Shown here piece after piece: positions 44,652-58,479 of a DNA stretch of 64,000 bases (within the stretch, counting starts at the first letter, position 1; the number at the start of each line of letters is the position of its first letter). The stretch comes from Sympetrum striolatum. Its lineage: Eukaryota > Arthropoda > Insecta > Odonata > Libellulidae. The notes below the pieces were generated by a model. The model was not told the DNA's origin. It searched no databases and worked only from the letters and a program-made list of their open reading frames with translations. The position numbers were made by a program, and so were the translations under genes. The stretch spans positions 38,171,824 to 38,235,823 of the forward strand of contig OX388352.1 in NCBI GenBank assembly GCA_947579665.1. The letters are read 5' to 3'.

Positions 44652-46945
44652 CCCATTCATAGTGATGGGAAAAAAACGTTTTTTTCATGCGAACGTTTTA
44701 AAATGTTGAATAAAAAACGTTTTTTTCATAAAAAACGTTTTTATTTCTGAAAAAAACGTTTTTTACATTTTATTCCCATATTAGGATTGAAATTAGACAT
44801 TTATGTGTATACTTCTCATTGACAATATAAACTGATTCATTATCTGTTCCAAGTAATAGTTATTCAACAAAAAATTTAAATTTATGACGTAAGTTTATTA
44901 CAAAATTATGCACAATGAAAATCATATTTGAATACTCGATGATCTCAAATACGTAAATCTTTCTTACTTGTCATATTGAAGAGCAAATAAAGGAACCAAA
45001 TGGATTAAGCATGTAATAGTTATGATAAGTATAATAATTAGTATTAGATATGAAATTATTTCAGCCACCTTTAACAGGTTCTGAATTTTAAAGGTAAATA
45101 TTCAATTGGATATAAATGCTGAGGAATCCTCCAGTTTTCGCCCGGTAAGGGCGGAGTTAATATAAATAATAAATAAATTATTTATAATATTAATACGACT
45201 TACCTCGAATAGCAGAAACATCTTCGAAAAATGTTTATATCTTTTCAGTATATCGATAGTGGTTTTTTTATCTAATAGCATAGGGGATTAATTTAGGCTT
45301 AAAAACCATAAAATTAAAAACAAACAGCAGCAACATTTTTGTTTGATATTCCAATCTAATTGTGATGACACATGTTTTGTTTTAACAATTCCGTTTCGTA
45401 TCTTAGAATGCTTGAAATAAATGAGTGAAAAAGTTCGTAGGTAATTATAAATAAAAAGGATATATTTTTACATATTTTTTTAAATCATGGACTATATCAT
45501 CTTTCATGGTATTAATTACAGCCATAATTATATTATTTGTAGTTAAATTATAGTCTGTATTAGTTGCAAATAAATTATAGTTTGTTGGGCACAACTCTAA
45601 AGATGCATAAAACTCGATACAAAAGCAAAAGAACCAAAGTGGCCATATGTTTTGGATTGGATTAGTCTGTAACTGTGTCTTCAAATTCCTCCACAACGCC
45701 ATCTGATTTCTCGCTGTAAATGAGTGAAGAATTGTTCTCATCTACACCCGCAAGTGTAACAACTTCCTCTCCATCCAGTTATCGAGAGATTATCGCTTGA
45801 AATTTTAGCTCTTTCGGTTTCCAGTAATTTCAAGTTGTGCTTGATTAAAATAGGTTTCAAAGCTCTTTCATTAGTCTTGCGGTTTCTTCTTAGGTTGTGA
45901 ATATTTCCGTGCTTGCTAAAACTTCTTTATGTCGCCGAGGATGTGGGTGGAAGTGAAAAATCTTTATGGCAACTCAATAGACTTCAATTTCAGTTGTGAT
46001 CATACAAAAATGTTTCACTCTTTCAAAGGGATTTAGGAAAATGCAGCAGAATTTGCTAAGCTGTGGCTCATCATTTGCCATGTCGATTATGTAAGCTTTA
46101 AATGATTTCAGAACGTCTTGCAGATTATTTTAAAAAATCCAAAAGTTAATTTTCGGACAGAAGACGTTTTTTGTGTCGTGACGAAGCCTCAGGGATAGAT
46201 TCTTAGGATTCGCATCAATCGCTATCCGTTGCAGCACACCTTTATTAGTAATTAATGATTCCAGAGCATTAGCTGTGGATCAGAATCGAGTTACTGCAGG
46301 GTTTTTTAAGTGATAAATTTTTTTATGCTCTTTTGAACATCTGAAAACTAAGTTCGAACGATGATACACACGCTCAAATAATCCACGCAATGATACGTCT
46401 TCCACTCAGAGCTTGAAGCGGAACACTGAATTTGATGAATTCCAACACGTGAATACATGGTGTCAAGAAAAAACTATGAACACTATTTTCTGTTCGGCAA
46501 CATGAGCCTTAGCGGTCACTAGTGAACCACATGGGGCCAATTTTCGAAATTTTCTACACATTATCATAGACTGCTTTTACAAAGCTATTAACTCATTTGA
46601 ATTTTATCATGAAGCCAAACTTCCACAAAGTTACGCCTGAAAATGTTGATTTTATACAATGTATCAGTCTTGCAAACATATAAACACTTGTGTTTTTTAT
46701 AAAATCGTTTTAAAAACTAGAGAAATACATTCTTTACAAGCTATTAGGTCAAGTCAACTGCAAAATTTACTAATCAGGATAGTAAATCTATCGGATAAAC
46801 CACGAAGAACGCCATCTCAAAATTGACGAAAAAAACGTTTTTTTCACATTTTTTTCATGACGAATGAAAAAAACCGTTTTTTTTCAAACGTTTTAAACGT
46901 TTAAAACGTTTCATTTTTTTCGAGGTTCCCATCTCTACCCATTCA
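44652..46945. mobile_element. hAT transposon (2,278 bp), unit 2 only
   Basis: The element at 44660-46937 is flanked by CCCATTCA on both sides (44652-44659 and 46938-46945); unit 1 has the single target at about 27612. The ends are TAGTGATGGGAA and, inverted, TAGAGATGGGAA. Both ends carry a ladder of AAAACGTTTTTT-type subterminal repeats. A dead transposase lies inside on the minus strand. It inserted after the 13-kb duplication. Confidence 0.93.
45445..46200 (-). pseudogene. hAT transposase remnant with dimerisation domain
   Basis: Near 45945-45835 on the minus strand the frame reads PTSSAT-stop-RSFSKHGNIHNLRRNRK, then TNERALKPILIKHNLKLLE. This is the C-terminal hAT dimerisation motif (normally TSSASVER-F). 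The stop at 45929-45927 stands where a Glu is usual, so one G-to-T change explains it. Upstream parts are too degraded to place. The 98-codon frame at 45741-45445 lies downstream of the motif and has no recognisable content. Confidence 0.75.
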
Positions 46946-48501
46946 GCCTCTCATGTAGTCCTAATTGCCCGACGATATGACCCTAATTCGAACCTTGCAG
47001 TTACATCAAGATTTTATTCCAGCGCCGTAAACTCCAAAGCCATCAGGCTGCAAATTACACTGAAAACTAAAAAGATATCATGTCTTCAGTTGATTAAGAC
47101 TTTAATTTTTTTAGCAGTTACACATGGTATAGAAATCTACGAATAAATCAAACCAAAATTGTAAATATGATCTGTTTGTCTATAATCAATTCCCATCACG
47201 TGGCTCAAAAAGTTTAATTTAAAAAGGAGTATAACTGGTGCCTGTAGAAACTATAGTATTCTTCATCCTAGCATACACCTCTGTGCTCCAAGTTAAAGTA
47301 GTATGAGAAAGCATAAATTAATCTTTTTTTGCCTTCGATATGCTTCGCTGTAATCCTTCCTTTTCGAAATGAAATATTGGAGATGACATCGCCTACACAT
47401 TACCTTGGCAATTGTAGTATGAAACTCACAGGTTGCATTTAGAAAATGTCTAGAAATGAGAGTGCCATATTTTCATCAAGAGGTCTTATATATGATGCAA
47501 ATTAACCCTTACCTATTTCCGTCCATTCTTGAAGATAACAGCTGAGCTCCATTTACTGTTGAGATAAGCAAATATTCGAGGTAGGATTCCATCACCAACG
47601 CTGTTCCCATCAGTTACAATTCGAGATTATCCTTAAGGATTCTTGATTCCTTCCTTGAGCTTCTGTATTCCACAAGAACCATTTCACTTCAAGTTTACTT
47701 TTAAGAAATTATCCAATGATCGATCACGTAAGTTCACCATGAAATCTTTTAATAAGATAAAAAATTGGCAAGCAATTTTTTCCATAACGCCGAATGAAGA
47801 AACAGAAAATTCTCATCAGACGAAACTAAATACATTTTTTGAAAACTTTGCAAAATGTCACACTCACATATGCAGGAAACACGACTTTTTAAACAGTCAA
47901 AGCACAGATCCAGTAACACTTTAACGTATAAGGAACTCTCGATACTCGTAGAGCAACACCCTTCGCACAATGACTATTTCTCAAGGGAAAGGCTCCCCTG
48001 TCGGTGAAGCAAGGCGACGAAGAATAGACAATCGGTTCTAGCCGAATGACGAAAACTGTGGAAAGGTTGTCTTCGCCTTGAAAAACTCGCCGATAAGCGA
48101 GCTGGAGGTCTCGCAGTAGATAGCGTGAATGGGTTCTGAACGGTATAGAGGTTCTCTAAACAATAAACATGGAAATCTTTCCACAGCCAGGCACTTCCAT
48201 TCAATTTTTCCATAGCTATGTAATTTAATTCGGGAAAAATGTGAGCACCTGCGCGTCAATTCTGTAGCAATTCCGATTACAGAGGAATGAAATTTGTCGA
48301 AATTCCACTAAAAGGCAATATTCCGAATGATACGGAATTTCTGATTTTTTTGATATTTCTGATACTTTTTCCACGTACGAGTGAGAGAAGTATTTTCGGA
48401 CCAAACGATAGCGGATACGAATACGAAACGAACGGCAGACTGCTGGCTACAAAACGGCTTCATGATAAAACTCATTTACTACAGCATAAAACAACTGAAA
48501 T

Positions 48502-48539
48502 TACGACCAGGTTTCGTAGCCAAGCTACATCATCAGGTG
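48502..48539 (-). ncRNA. Hammerhead-ribozyme-like motif, unit 2
   Basis: Same core as unit 1: CTGATGA, extra T, GTAGC-TTG-GCTAC, GAA, ACC-T-GGT, C. The core, stem II and stem III are unchanged. The downstream strand of stem I is GTA instead of GTG, which breaks the third stem I pair, and following bases differ. Conservation of the core cannot be separated from the general similarity of the duplicate. Confidence 0.55.
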
Positions 48540-48699
48540 ACATGAGAAAAGGAGACTTGCTATGACAGCTTATAGGTTCATGCAGGATTATTGATAAATA
48601 CAGTTGGAAGCAATTTAGCGTATAATTAGTGAATGGGTCGTATTTCAATAATGTATCGCGATGATTGAATCTCTTACGTGGGATTGTAAACATTTACAT

Positions 48700-50510
48700 T
48701 TTCCTAGTTTAGTGCATGAGAAAAGCCATTATTGGATGAACTTGAGTACCTTTGTAATCGTTGGTATTATTGTGAAATGAGGAGGGTATGCTTCCCATTA
48801 TAATGAAAATATGCTTTCGGAGACTGAATGAATATAGTTTGAAATTGTAGCCCATATAGTCATTTTCGATGACAAGTCGTTTACGGAATTAATTTTTTTC
48901 GTATTTTCACAACGAAAAGGAAGAAACTTAGAAAGTCTATCACGCATTACATCCAGTTAATGAGAAGTCAATAGCAGTACTTCACTCAGTGCAAAATGGG
49001 AAACTTAGGTCTTAAAGATAAATTTTGCGTTTTGCAGGGCTCAATGCGGCTTTTTCTTCTTTTTTATGCATAAGCAAACTGCAATATTGTTTTTTTTACT
49101 TGTGTTCTTCATGAATATTGTGGATCAATTGTGCAGATGTGTAATTACTTTATTGTAAACAATTATTAAAGATTATTATTATCAGATAGTTTGGTTCGGC
49201 AAGCTATTAATATGTTGCTGTTTCACCTCGAATAACTTACTTCGGTGGATTTTAGTGTTTTAGCATGAAATTAAAAATATCAATTCATTATATTCATAAA
49301 CAATACCCACTTAATTTATTTCCTTGTCAAACCTTCAGAGTCAGTATCTTATATACCCCTAACCGATGACAAAATATGGACGTTGAATTTGAAATTACCG
49401 TCCCTTTTTAAACACATATAATCCTTTCCACTACGAGGATAATTAAAAGCTATTTTAATGCCATCGGTAACACCAAGGAAATCTTTCTTTCCCGTGTACT
49501 TTACAATCGTAGTAAAATATATGACACGAATAACTTCACATCATTAACAATATTCTAATACCATTCCTTGGCACGTACACTCCCATACTGAATTATGGTA
49601 AAGCATAAATATTGGACTCTACAATATACAGTAATTTATCTGAAGAATATAATGTAAAGTTAAAACATAAAAGGAAAAGATGACGAACTCTATTGTTCAC
49701 TTTTCTTTTTCTTGTCATTCCCGATACGACAACGAAAGGGCACAACGAATTAGCAAGGGCAGGAGTCACCCCTGCATAACATAAATACATTTATACTATT
49801 CAGCCATAAATTTCACTTCAAAGAACTCAATATTGTATGTAATTGAACCAATAGCTCCACATTTATTACCCCAGCACGGATATTAAGAGTTTCCGTTTGA
49901 TACGTTTAAACATATCAGGATGATCTTAATATATCCTTAAAATGTTCTGCAGACTTCCAATTGGATTTAAGGTATCGTCGAAGTCTAGAGTTCACCATTT
50001 AATTCTCTTATTAAAACATTTCATCGAAGTGATCAGATTGCCCGCCATGTTTGTTGTTTACTGAAAATTCCACCTACGTTTTGTAGTTGGGAAAAATTTC
50101 TCCGCGGGTGGAATTTAATTCCAGCGAAATCGGAATTATGAGTTACTGAATAACTTGAAAAATTCCACTCGAAGAATGCGCCTAGACGACCTTTAATTTT
50201 GACGAAAACTGAATTCCATTCGGGTTGGAATTATTACAGAATTGAACCCCTGCCTTGTTTGTTGTCGCTGATGGCCTCCAGCGAGGATTTTTTTTTCATT
50301 TTGATTTTTCCTTTTCCTTAAATTGATAGCAAAGTTAGTCATCGCAATATATATTCCTTGGTAGTTTAAGGAGCGAGTTATATATCATCATAATGGATCA
50401 TTCCATTTTCGAGAAATGCAAGGCATAGGGAGAGAAATCGTTATGATACCTTTAACACATTTAAATCTTTCACCGGAAAATATAATTAATCTATTTTTCA
50501 TTTCCTTCCC
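48700..50510. other. Unit 2 intergenic DNA
   Basis: Matches 29370-31200 closely; no recognised gene. Confidence 0.45.
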
Positions 50511-50511
50511 C

Positions 50512-51400
50512 TAAGACAGGGATGTTGCTTGTCACCGATGCATTTTTTTAATATAAGCAGAGAAACTGTCAGAAGAAGCATTGGAAAATACAAGGGGTGT
50601 GATAATTGGTGGAGAGAATATTCGCACAATTAAATATGCAGATGACCAAACAGTTACAGCAGAGACAGAGGAGGAGCTACAAGTGATGATGGAGAGAATA
50701 GTATCAATAGGACGTGAATATGGAATGAGAGTAAATGTAGGCCTAAAAAAGTTGTTTATGAAAATGAGTAAAGAGCCCGGAGAAGTTAATATTCTAATAG
50801 AAGGAAGGAAGTTGGAAAAAGTGACATCCTTTAGGCACTTGGGAAGTATAATCACCTCAAACGGAAGTTGTACAGAAGAAATAAGAACCAGGATTTACAA
50901 TGGAAAAGCGGCATTCGGAAGGGTTAAAGGTCTGTTAACTACAAGGAAAATACCGCTAGAATTAAGGAAAAGATTTGCAAAATGCTTTGTTTGGAGTGTC
51001 TTTTTGTATGGGGCCGAGACTTGGGCAGTAAAATAGAAAAAGAGAGATACCTGCAAAGCATTGAAGTATGGTTATGGAGAAGAATGGAAAAAATTAAGTG
51101 TAGTGACAGAGTGAGAAATGAGGAGGTATTTAGAAGGATCGGAGAAGAATGATGTTTAATGAAAAACAACGAAAAAAGGAAAAAGACATGGCTTGGGCAT
51201 ATATTAAGAAGGGACTGTTTGCAGAGAAATATTATTGAAGGGAAGATTAGCGGTAAAAGAGGGAGAGGGAGAAGAAGGACGAGTATGATGTCCGACATGA
51301 AGGGAGGAAGGAGCTAAGCAAATATGAAGTAAGATGCCCAGGATAGACAGGGTTGGAGATCCACTTGATAACTGTCTTTGAACAGCTCTACTGAAGAAGG
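50512..51400 (+). pseudogene. 5'-truncated LINE reverse transcriptase, unit 2
   Basis: Homologue of 31205-32100 with a longer open stretch (50581-51036). It contains IRTIKYADDQTVTA, VTSFRHLGSIITSNGS, RKRFAKCFVWSVFLYGAETW and WAVK, then a stop and frame change before the W-RR-EK and GKRGRGRRR parts. The stop after RIV in unit 1 is Ser here, and unit 1 GAE is changed to RAV. Unit 2 is therefore closer to the ancestral protein. An antisense frame (50939-51298, rich in Leu and Ser) is a shadow. Confidence 0.9.
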
Positions 51401-52663
51401 AAGAAGATATATCAAAAATAAAGTTTCGATTGAAATGCCTCGAGGATTGGAATATAAACAAGAGAAAAGAGAAAGAATAAACAAAGTTATTTTAATTAAA
51501 CTTCTAAGTCATCTTGAAAATATAGCCAACCTTCAATTTACCAAGAAAAGCTTTTTCATGGGGTATGGCGGAGACATTTTTTGGAAGTGAGGAAAACAAA
51601 TTAGGTGAAATATAATAATATAATTGCTGAAAACTTGAATATTTCAATTATTCGTGAATCTGTTAGTTAGAGTTCTATAAAAAAAAGGGAATGGTGTTAA
51701 GGAAATTAATATTAATTATGCCATCGGATTAATCACTGAGATTCTTATGAGTCTCGCACATTCTTGTATGAAAGACCATCCCACTCCGATCAATTCATAC
51801 TCCCACGATGAAGAAACAAGCCAGAAACCTAATTGAGTTGGATTTTCTAAACAACTAATACATCACTCAGAACACATTATAATTACAACTAAGAATACAT
51901 TATAATTTGCTCCTCAATAATTATCCCAACGACATATTCACGTTTCTCTAATACCCAAAAATAATCCACTTCTATATCCCCAAGAAATCAGACAAACCCA
52001 CATAAAATATAACTTTTCCACATTTAAAAATTACCCACACACCAACAAATTCCAACCTACATTTGAGTTTCCTTTAATTATATAGGCGAAAATCAAACTT
52101 AATACTGTAATTGCAAATGAATGCAGTAAAGGCCTGATCCTCATTCACTTTTATTTGCTATCACTTATCCTTATTTCTTAACCGTCAGGCAAACCAACCC
52201 CAAAAATAAATCTTTTTCATTTCACAAATATCTTAGCAAGTACAAATCCGCAAATATACTTTAATTTCCTTAAACTTTCAAAATCCTATCGCTATCTGCG
52301 CGAAAATGCAACTTAATACAATAATTTGAAATGCATGCGATATAGGTCTGATCAAGATTTATTTCTAATTGCTGGCATTTCATCTTATTTCCGGCCCTAT
52401 GAGACATCATTGTCCCGAGAACAAACTATCCCCAAAGTCACACTGAATATCAAATCAATAATAACTCCACTGCCTACAAAATAAATTACACTGGTCAACG
52501 CCAAATCAAATAATTCTCTACCAACAGTTATGATATAAGAGCCCAACACACAATCCTTATATCTCCATAACTACACATGGATAAATCACATCAGCCCATA
52601 TCAACATCGAGATTAATTAAATGACTCAATCTTATGGATACTTTCAATTTTGCCAAATCCCTA

Positions 52664-53172
52664 TTTGACAATATCAAATATCCTCTCAAAACATAACACG
52701 TACAAAGACCCCTCATTTCTATTACTACAAGCGCATCAAGCAGATATGAAAATAGAAACACGAACACAACCAAATATCCCAAATCGCACTCCAATTACCT
52801 CCAAAATCTCACAACTACATATAAACAACAAAGTCCACAATCTTATCATACTAGATACCAAGTACCGTAACTCTCCTATTGTATAAAAGTAGTGCACTAT
52901 GAAAACACAGTGTAAAATCCACAAAAATTCCACTTAAAAACTATATAACATTCACCTTCATTTTCTGTTCAGCAAACCTTCCAATAAAATCGACATAAGG
53001 GATTACAATATTAAGGTACACCTAAATCACTCGAAATTACGTTAAAATCAAAATATCAAAACAAACGTCGAAGTCACTAGGTCAATTTCACTGGTCATCA
53101 TCTTTTCTCCGTAACAGTAATTTTTCTCCCACACAGCAGTCCCCTAGCTTCTCTTCGTTGTCGATACGTTTT
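52664..53172. other. Segment present in unit 2 only (509 bp)
   Basis: Unit 1 jumps across this segment. It has AT-rich, C-rich-strand sequence and small frames on both strands without recognised similarity. Whether unit 1 lost it or unit 2 gained it is not settled by its ends. Confidence 0.5.
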
Positions 53173-53603
53173 TAACGAGCGTTCGCCCTTCGTGGCCTTC
53201 GCTCCAGGATTAGTTCAAGTTGGATTGCCTCTCCGCAAAGGCAGTTCAGAGAAACTTCGTTAAAATCCTCAAATTTTAGGTCCTTCTGTCTTGGCCTAAC
53301 CCAAATTTCGGCCGTTCACTTACGCAATATGAAATTACTTTACTCTGCGTGAATGGGATCAATTGTCTTACAGTATATTCATTAAAGGGTTAAGGCACTT
53401 ATTTTCGCCGCTGTTAAGTATTTATCGAGGGTTGTTTGTTTCGCAATTTTTTGGTTCAGTTGCTGTGTACTTCTGATAGATTTCACAACATTTTTCTCTC
53501 GCTGTCGGTCTTACTAGCGGATGTTTACTCTCTGTTCTCTTGACCCTCAAACAGTTACTCGTCCCTGTTTTTACTGCTCCGTGCTCTACGGTTTATCTCA
53601 GTT

Positions 53604-53758
53604 TATTCATCTCATCATGAGGCTTCCGGATAGTCATGTGGACAGCGCGTTTTCCATTGGTGAAAGCGGTCCCGGGTTCGAATCCCGGTGGGAGCCAATG
53701 TGCGAAATGACCTAAGTTGTCGAAGCACTTTTAAAAAGACTACTACTATTCATCTCAT
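53604..53758 (+). mobile_element. tRNA-derived SINE with 12-bp target duplication (unit 2)
   Basis: The head resembles a tRNA: GCTTCCGGATAG, then GGTCCCGGGTTCGAATCCCGG and TGGGAGCCA. It has a good T arm and acceptor pairing but no proper anticodon arm. The body follows (AATGTGCGAAATGACCTAAG) and a tail ACTACTACTA. Target duplications TATTCATCTCAT lie at 53604-53615 and 53747-53758. Unit 1 keeps only TACTACTATTCATCTCAT, the very end of the tail plus the target, so unit 1 lost the SINE by deletion. Confidence 0.9.
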
Positions 53759-53759
53759 A

Positions 53760-56700
53760 TCTTGTCCCTTCTCTCAAAGCTCACTGCGAATCGCAGGACT
53801 CTTCACCACCACAAATTTGGAGTTTTTTTCTTCAAATCATTTCTTATTTTCTTATTTAAAAATCAAATCGTTGGTATTAACTTTATTTGTGTAATTTCCA
53901 AGGCATTATATTTATTTCCGATGCCTCAACTAGTGATGCTCTAATGCTTAACCGACGTCAGGGGTTCAGTCTATCTTCGTACGTACATATTCCTCAAACT
54001 GTTCTATCCTTTTTTTTATTTATTGCTCCCCTTTATGGGCCATCTCTTAAGAATAGAACCTCTCCACTCTCAGTCGTGTCTTAAATGCCTTTTTAATATC
54101 GAGTTCCTTCTTATAGGGATATGTCAAACACCCTTCTTCTAAACCATCTTAATCTTTTTCTATTAAAACTTCGTATACTTTCTCCAAAATTGCCTATAAG
54201 ATATAGTTTTATCAAAACAAGGTTGATTCCCCATTCCTACTTTCTCTGTTCTCTCTCCGGGTTCCATCGAGATTTTACCTACGTGTTAAACCATTCCTAA
54301 ATATGGTGGCGAGAGACTGATTTCGAACTTTGTAACTCTGATCGCTTAAATCTCGCCCCTTCGTTTTTCTAATTATATCATTATTTAATCAGTTGATCAT
54401 TATTACTATTGTTGATCGAGAACTGGAATTGGCTTTGTAATAATCGTAGATGAATTATTATTTTGAAAAAAATCATTTAATAACTAATACATCACACTTA
54501 TTTATTCTGAAATATTGCAATACTTCTTGTGAAATTACTTTTACTCTATTTACAAAATCAGGCCAGTATTTCTCTTCGCAACCGATCCAAGTTTGCGATT
54601 AGCATTTGAACAACTAGGAACGATGAATTGGAGAAGCCTGTGAACCAGATTGTTCCAAGATATCGTTTAGTGGTCATACAGCCGAGTGATAATTACTCCG
54701 ATAGAAATACCCTCCATAGTAATCATCATGCCTTGCTGCCGCAAGCCTGTGACGCATCCCAGGCGTTCGGCGGACCTCGATTGCTGCGAGAGGAGACGTG
54801 TCTGTCAGACGTAAAAGGCGTAGTCGTAAAAAGCTAGAGCAAGAATGCGCACAAACCCCCTCTGACCTTTTTTTCTCATGGCGGGAAAACCTATGGCGTT
54901 CGTAAAAACCCGCGCTTATCAGTGTGTCATTATCAGCGATTTGTTCGGTCTCGTACATGCCGATAGCGTGTATCAATTATACGCTCGTCTCCGTTTAAGT
55001 TCAGTGGTTTGAAAGTCGCTTATCATGCATCGAACATTTTCATGGAAATCCCCGGACTTCATTGAACGTTTCTCTTGAATATTAATTCTAAAGGAAATTA
55101 AAATCGTTACCAGGAACCGTATTTGAATCGAAAGATTAAAGAATCATGTATCATGCTGAAATGTTTGATATTTTAACACATCAATAAAAATCACGATATA
55201 GGAATGACTAATTCGTAGAATAATAGTGAACAAAAAACGGTGCAGTTACCGCTGCAAAAAAATAAAAAGTTCCATGGGTCGAATGTCTATTATCGGCTAG
55301 GGAAGGGGAAATGAGAGAAGCCAAAGGCGCGTAAGTAAACTCTTGAGTAAACACTTCGAAGAGGAAAACACGCTCTCCTTCCGCTATCCTCCCTTCGGAA
55401 GAGTCGGCTCCCTCTCCGAGGAGGATCTTTACGAGTTCAAATCGCTTACGGTCAGAACGGCACCCTTCCTTTGGTCATAGCTTTTTTAGCTATTTTAACT
55501 TCCCTCTAGAAGACATTGCTAAAATTTAAGGATTAGTTAGATTGTGAAGAAATGCTTCGTATCTACCACAATGGTCCAATCGCCGAAGATAGAAAGCCTT
55601 TAATCTCCTTCTTACATTGGCTTTCCACAACGGTACACATTTTCATATCCATATTATTTATGGTTACTTCTGTAGAACTTGTATTGAACGGATGTAAATA
55701 AGGTATAAATGTTCCAGGTTCATAAAAAAGGGAAAGATTCCTTTCTGCGCACGGGTACTCTTAATAATAATAAATAATAGTAATACTCTTTCACACTTAG
55801 GCATAGTCAAAAAATTAATTACTATAACGAGATATAGATTGGAAGAAGTGGAAAAAAGTATTATGAAACTCGTATGAGGAGAAACAAAGGTTCGGACGTA
55901 GATGGTAAAAGCTATTCATATTGAGGTAATGCGGTAACCACGACGAAATTTGATTTAACATTCACAAAATAAATTGTTAAATATAACCCATTATAAATAA
56001 ACTAGTAAACTCACCGGTCATGTATTACGGGTCTTAAATTCATTTTTTTAGTAAATATGCAACATTTAAATATAATGACTTAATATATTACTTATCAATA
56101 CCCTTTTTTTTAATATATACTAATCAGGATGGAATTTTAAACTAAGAACATTAGCGAGATTCCAAATCACATAAACGCAACGCCTTAAAATCTCTTCAAT
56201 AAAATCGAGTTTGCGTTAAAATTCTATCTCTCAAAATTCTTCTCTTCCTCGACGTAATATTTCTTCGTTATCTAGCTCACTACCAACGAACGTATAAACG
56301 TCCTTTCGTAAATCGGTTTGTTAAAGAAAAACTCCAAAATGGCCGTAATTTTGATTTTACTATTTAAATATCATAGTTTACTTTCGCTGAAATCTCAGTA
56401 AATTACCTCCTCTTCGAAAATTCTGACATTATTTCCTACTATTAATTCGGTATGGACTCAAAATCCTCGTGTATTCTTGTGGGAAAATGATCATCGGATT
56501 CAACAATCACGTTGGTCATCAGGGGGACAGGTTGCCTACTAAGGCGAAAGTTGACAAAATTTTCGTATGTTTAATCATAGTTCATGTAATTTCGATTCAA
56601 AAAGTGTATTTTTTAAATCAAAAGATCCTTAAGATCAAAAAGATTCTTTATTTAATATAAATTCGTTTGGTCCTTTTTTGACTTCGCAGGACCACTATTT

Positions 56701-57860
56701 CCAATTCAATTCTGTAAAAGTAACAAAGCCTGCAAGGTACAAAAACGAACTCTGCGTGTATTCGTTATGGACACGTATTATGAAGTCCTGGGTTAGAATC
56801 CGAGTCTTTATAGTTATATTAATAGTTTTTAGGTATACTAGCGGAAGGTCCCGTTGTAATTCAACGGGAACAGTAAGCAAACATAAATGAAGTTATCCTC
56901 TCCAAATATTTTAGCAGCTTATGTTGGAAGGGTAGAGGACCCTTCTAGCCTTTAGATAGATGACTTTATGGTTTGTATATTGGTACGCATTAAAGTTTTT
57001 ATCTATGATAATGGATTGAGAACGAAATTTATAATGTTTGGATAGTAAATAAGTATACATATACTTGTAGGTATTTCATTTGTATGCATTTAATATTATT
57101 AATTATACAGTAAATATGGCTCTTGTACTATTGTAGAAAGCCAAGAAGCTTTACAGGCCCAAATTATTCACAAGCAAACCATTACTGACAGATTCCAACA
57201 CTACATGCCTCTCATTTCTCCCATTCTAACAATACCGTACATTACTAATGAGACAATATTTAAATCCAATGGAGTTTAAATCTCCTGTGCGCGAACCTAG
57301 GGTCATTTTGGAAAATCTCTTACGCTTATATGTGCCTTGAAAACAGGGATTAGTGCTATGCTTCTAGTCGAAATTCATTACTGGATAGATGCTTTGGATT
57401 AAGTGAGCTTTGAAGTGAAATATTACTAAACTATACTGGTCGTGATGCAAATGATTCATATTGTTCGCAATTCTATTATTTCTAAAGAATGTCTTTAAAG
57501 TTATTGGTTTACATAGATATTCTCACAACACTATATTAGTTCTTTAATTTTAAGTGATAAGGCGTCGGACAGGGTTAATAACCTACTCATATGTATGTTA
57601 CTAACACTGTCAAATTCGTCTATGTTGACGTAGAAACTGATTTATACTTATACTTTTTCATTAATAAATGCAAAATTAAATGAGTAATTTTAATAAACTT
57701 TATAAATTCATTTCACTTCCAATTTATAACTTATTATAACAATTATAAAGTAACTGAAGGATAAAAAATACTTCACAGCAACGAACGTAAGTGCTATGAT
57801 TTACAAACAAGCACTTTACTTTAATATTTTGGTTAATCTCAATTTCTATAATATTTTCCT
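53760..57860. other. Unit 2 right-middle part, no recognised gene
   Basis: Collinear with 33485-37590, including the GC-richer block (54560-55500) and the hairpin at 56850-56868. Small frames are not conserved in a coding manner between the two units. Confidence 0.45.
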
Positions 57861-57863
57861 TAA

Positions 57864-58013
57864 TTTTAATAAATAGTAGTAGTATTATTAAAAGTGCTTC
57901 CACAGCTTAGGTCATTTCGCACATTGGCTCCCACCGGGAATCGAACCCGGGACCACTTTCACCAAAGGCAAACGCGCTGTCCACATGACTATCCGGGAGC
58001 CCTTTTAATAAAT
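57864..58013 (-). mobile_element. tRNA-derived SINE, inserted after duplication
   Basis: The SINE at 57875-58002 (128 bp) is flanked by TTTTAATAAAT at 57864-57874 and 58003-58013. The equivalent sites at about 24236 and 37608 are uninterrupted, giving two empty sites as proof of insertion. On the minus strand it starts GGGCTCCCGGATAGTCATGT, has a T arm GGTTCGATTCC, and ends in TACTACTA. Confidence 0.93.
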
Positions 58014-58324
58014 CTGAAAGAAAATAAGGTCCTTATTATGGCGAGATTAAAACTAAAATATTTCTTCTTCAATCTAACCTGTCGTCAATGGCATTAATAC
58101 AAAACGTAAATTATGTGTAGGCGAAAAGATTTAGAGAGGAAAAATTGGGAAGGAGTGGACAACCTGCACTAATCTAAAGAGAGCTAAATTGTGCAATAGG
58201 AAACTTTGTGTAGTAGATCGGTTCCCGTCGAATTCCACCTAGCGAGGTGCAACAGCATACTCTTTCTTTCACAATCCTTGAAAGTAGTAAATATGAGAAA
58301 TTATCATTAATTCTACAAATCGGC

Positions 58325-58456
58325 AAAAGTTGGTCATAGTCGCCCCTACACAAGATAGGTACGCTTTTAGGGCGTACTTCAGTTCGGGTAGACTTAATTC
58401 TTACGAAATCCTGGGTGCTACAATCACGATAGGACGCAAGGGGACTCGGACCAACC
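58325..58456 (-). ncRNA. Structured ncRNA family, copy at 58.4 kb (unit 2)
   Basis: The predicted minus-strand RNA is about 130 nt, from 58455 to a T4 tract at 58328-58325. It has the terminal helix GTTGGTC (58455-58449) with GACCAAC (58335-58329), ATCGTGA-GTAG with CTAC-CCGAACTG, and the GTACGC/GCGTAC hairpin with one base lost from its loop. This is the duplicate of the 38.0-kb copy; the helices remained paired since duplication while flanking bases changed. Confidence 0.55.
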
Positions 58457-58479
58457 AATTACGATGGCGCTAGGTCTAG

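Noticed and set aside
57875..58002. tRNA gene (strong T arm and acceptor stem, minus strand)
   Set aside because: The anticodon arm does not fold, a SINE body and tail follow, and target duplications flank it. It is a tRNA-derived SINE.
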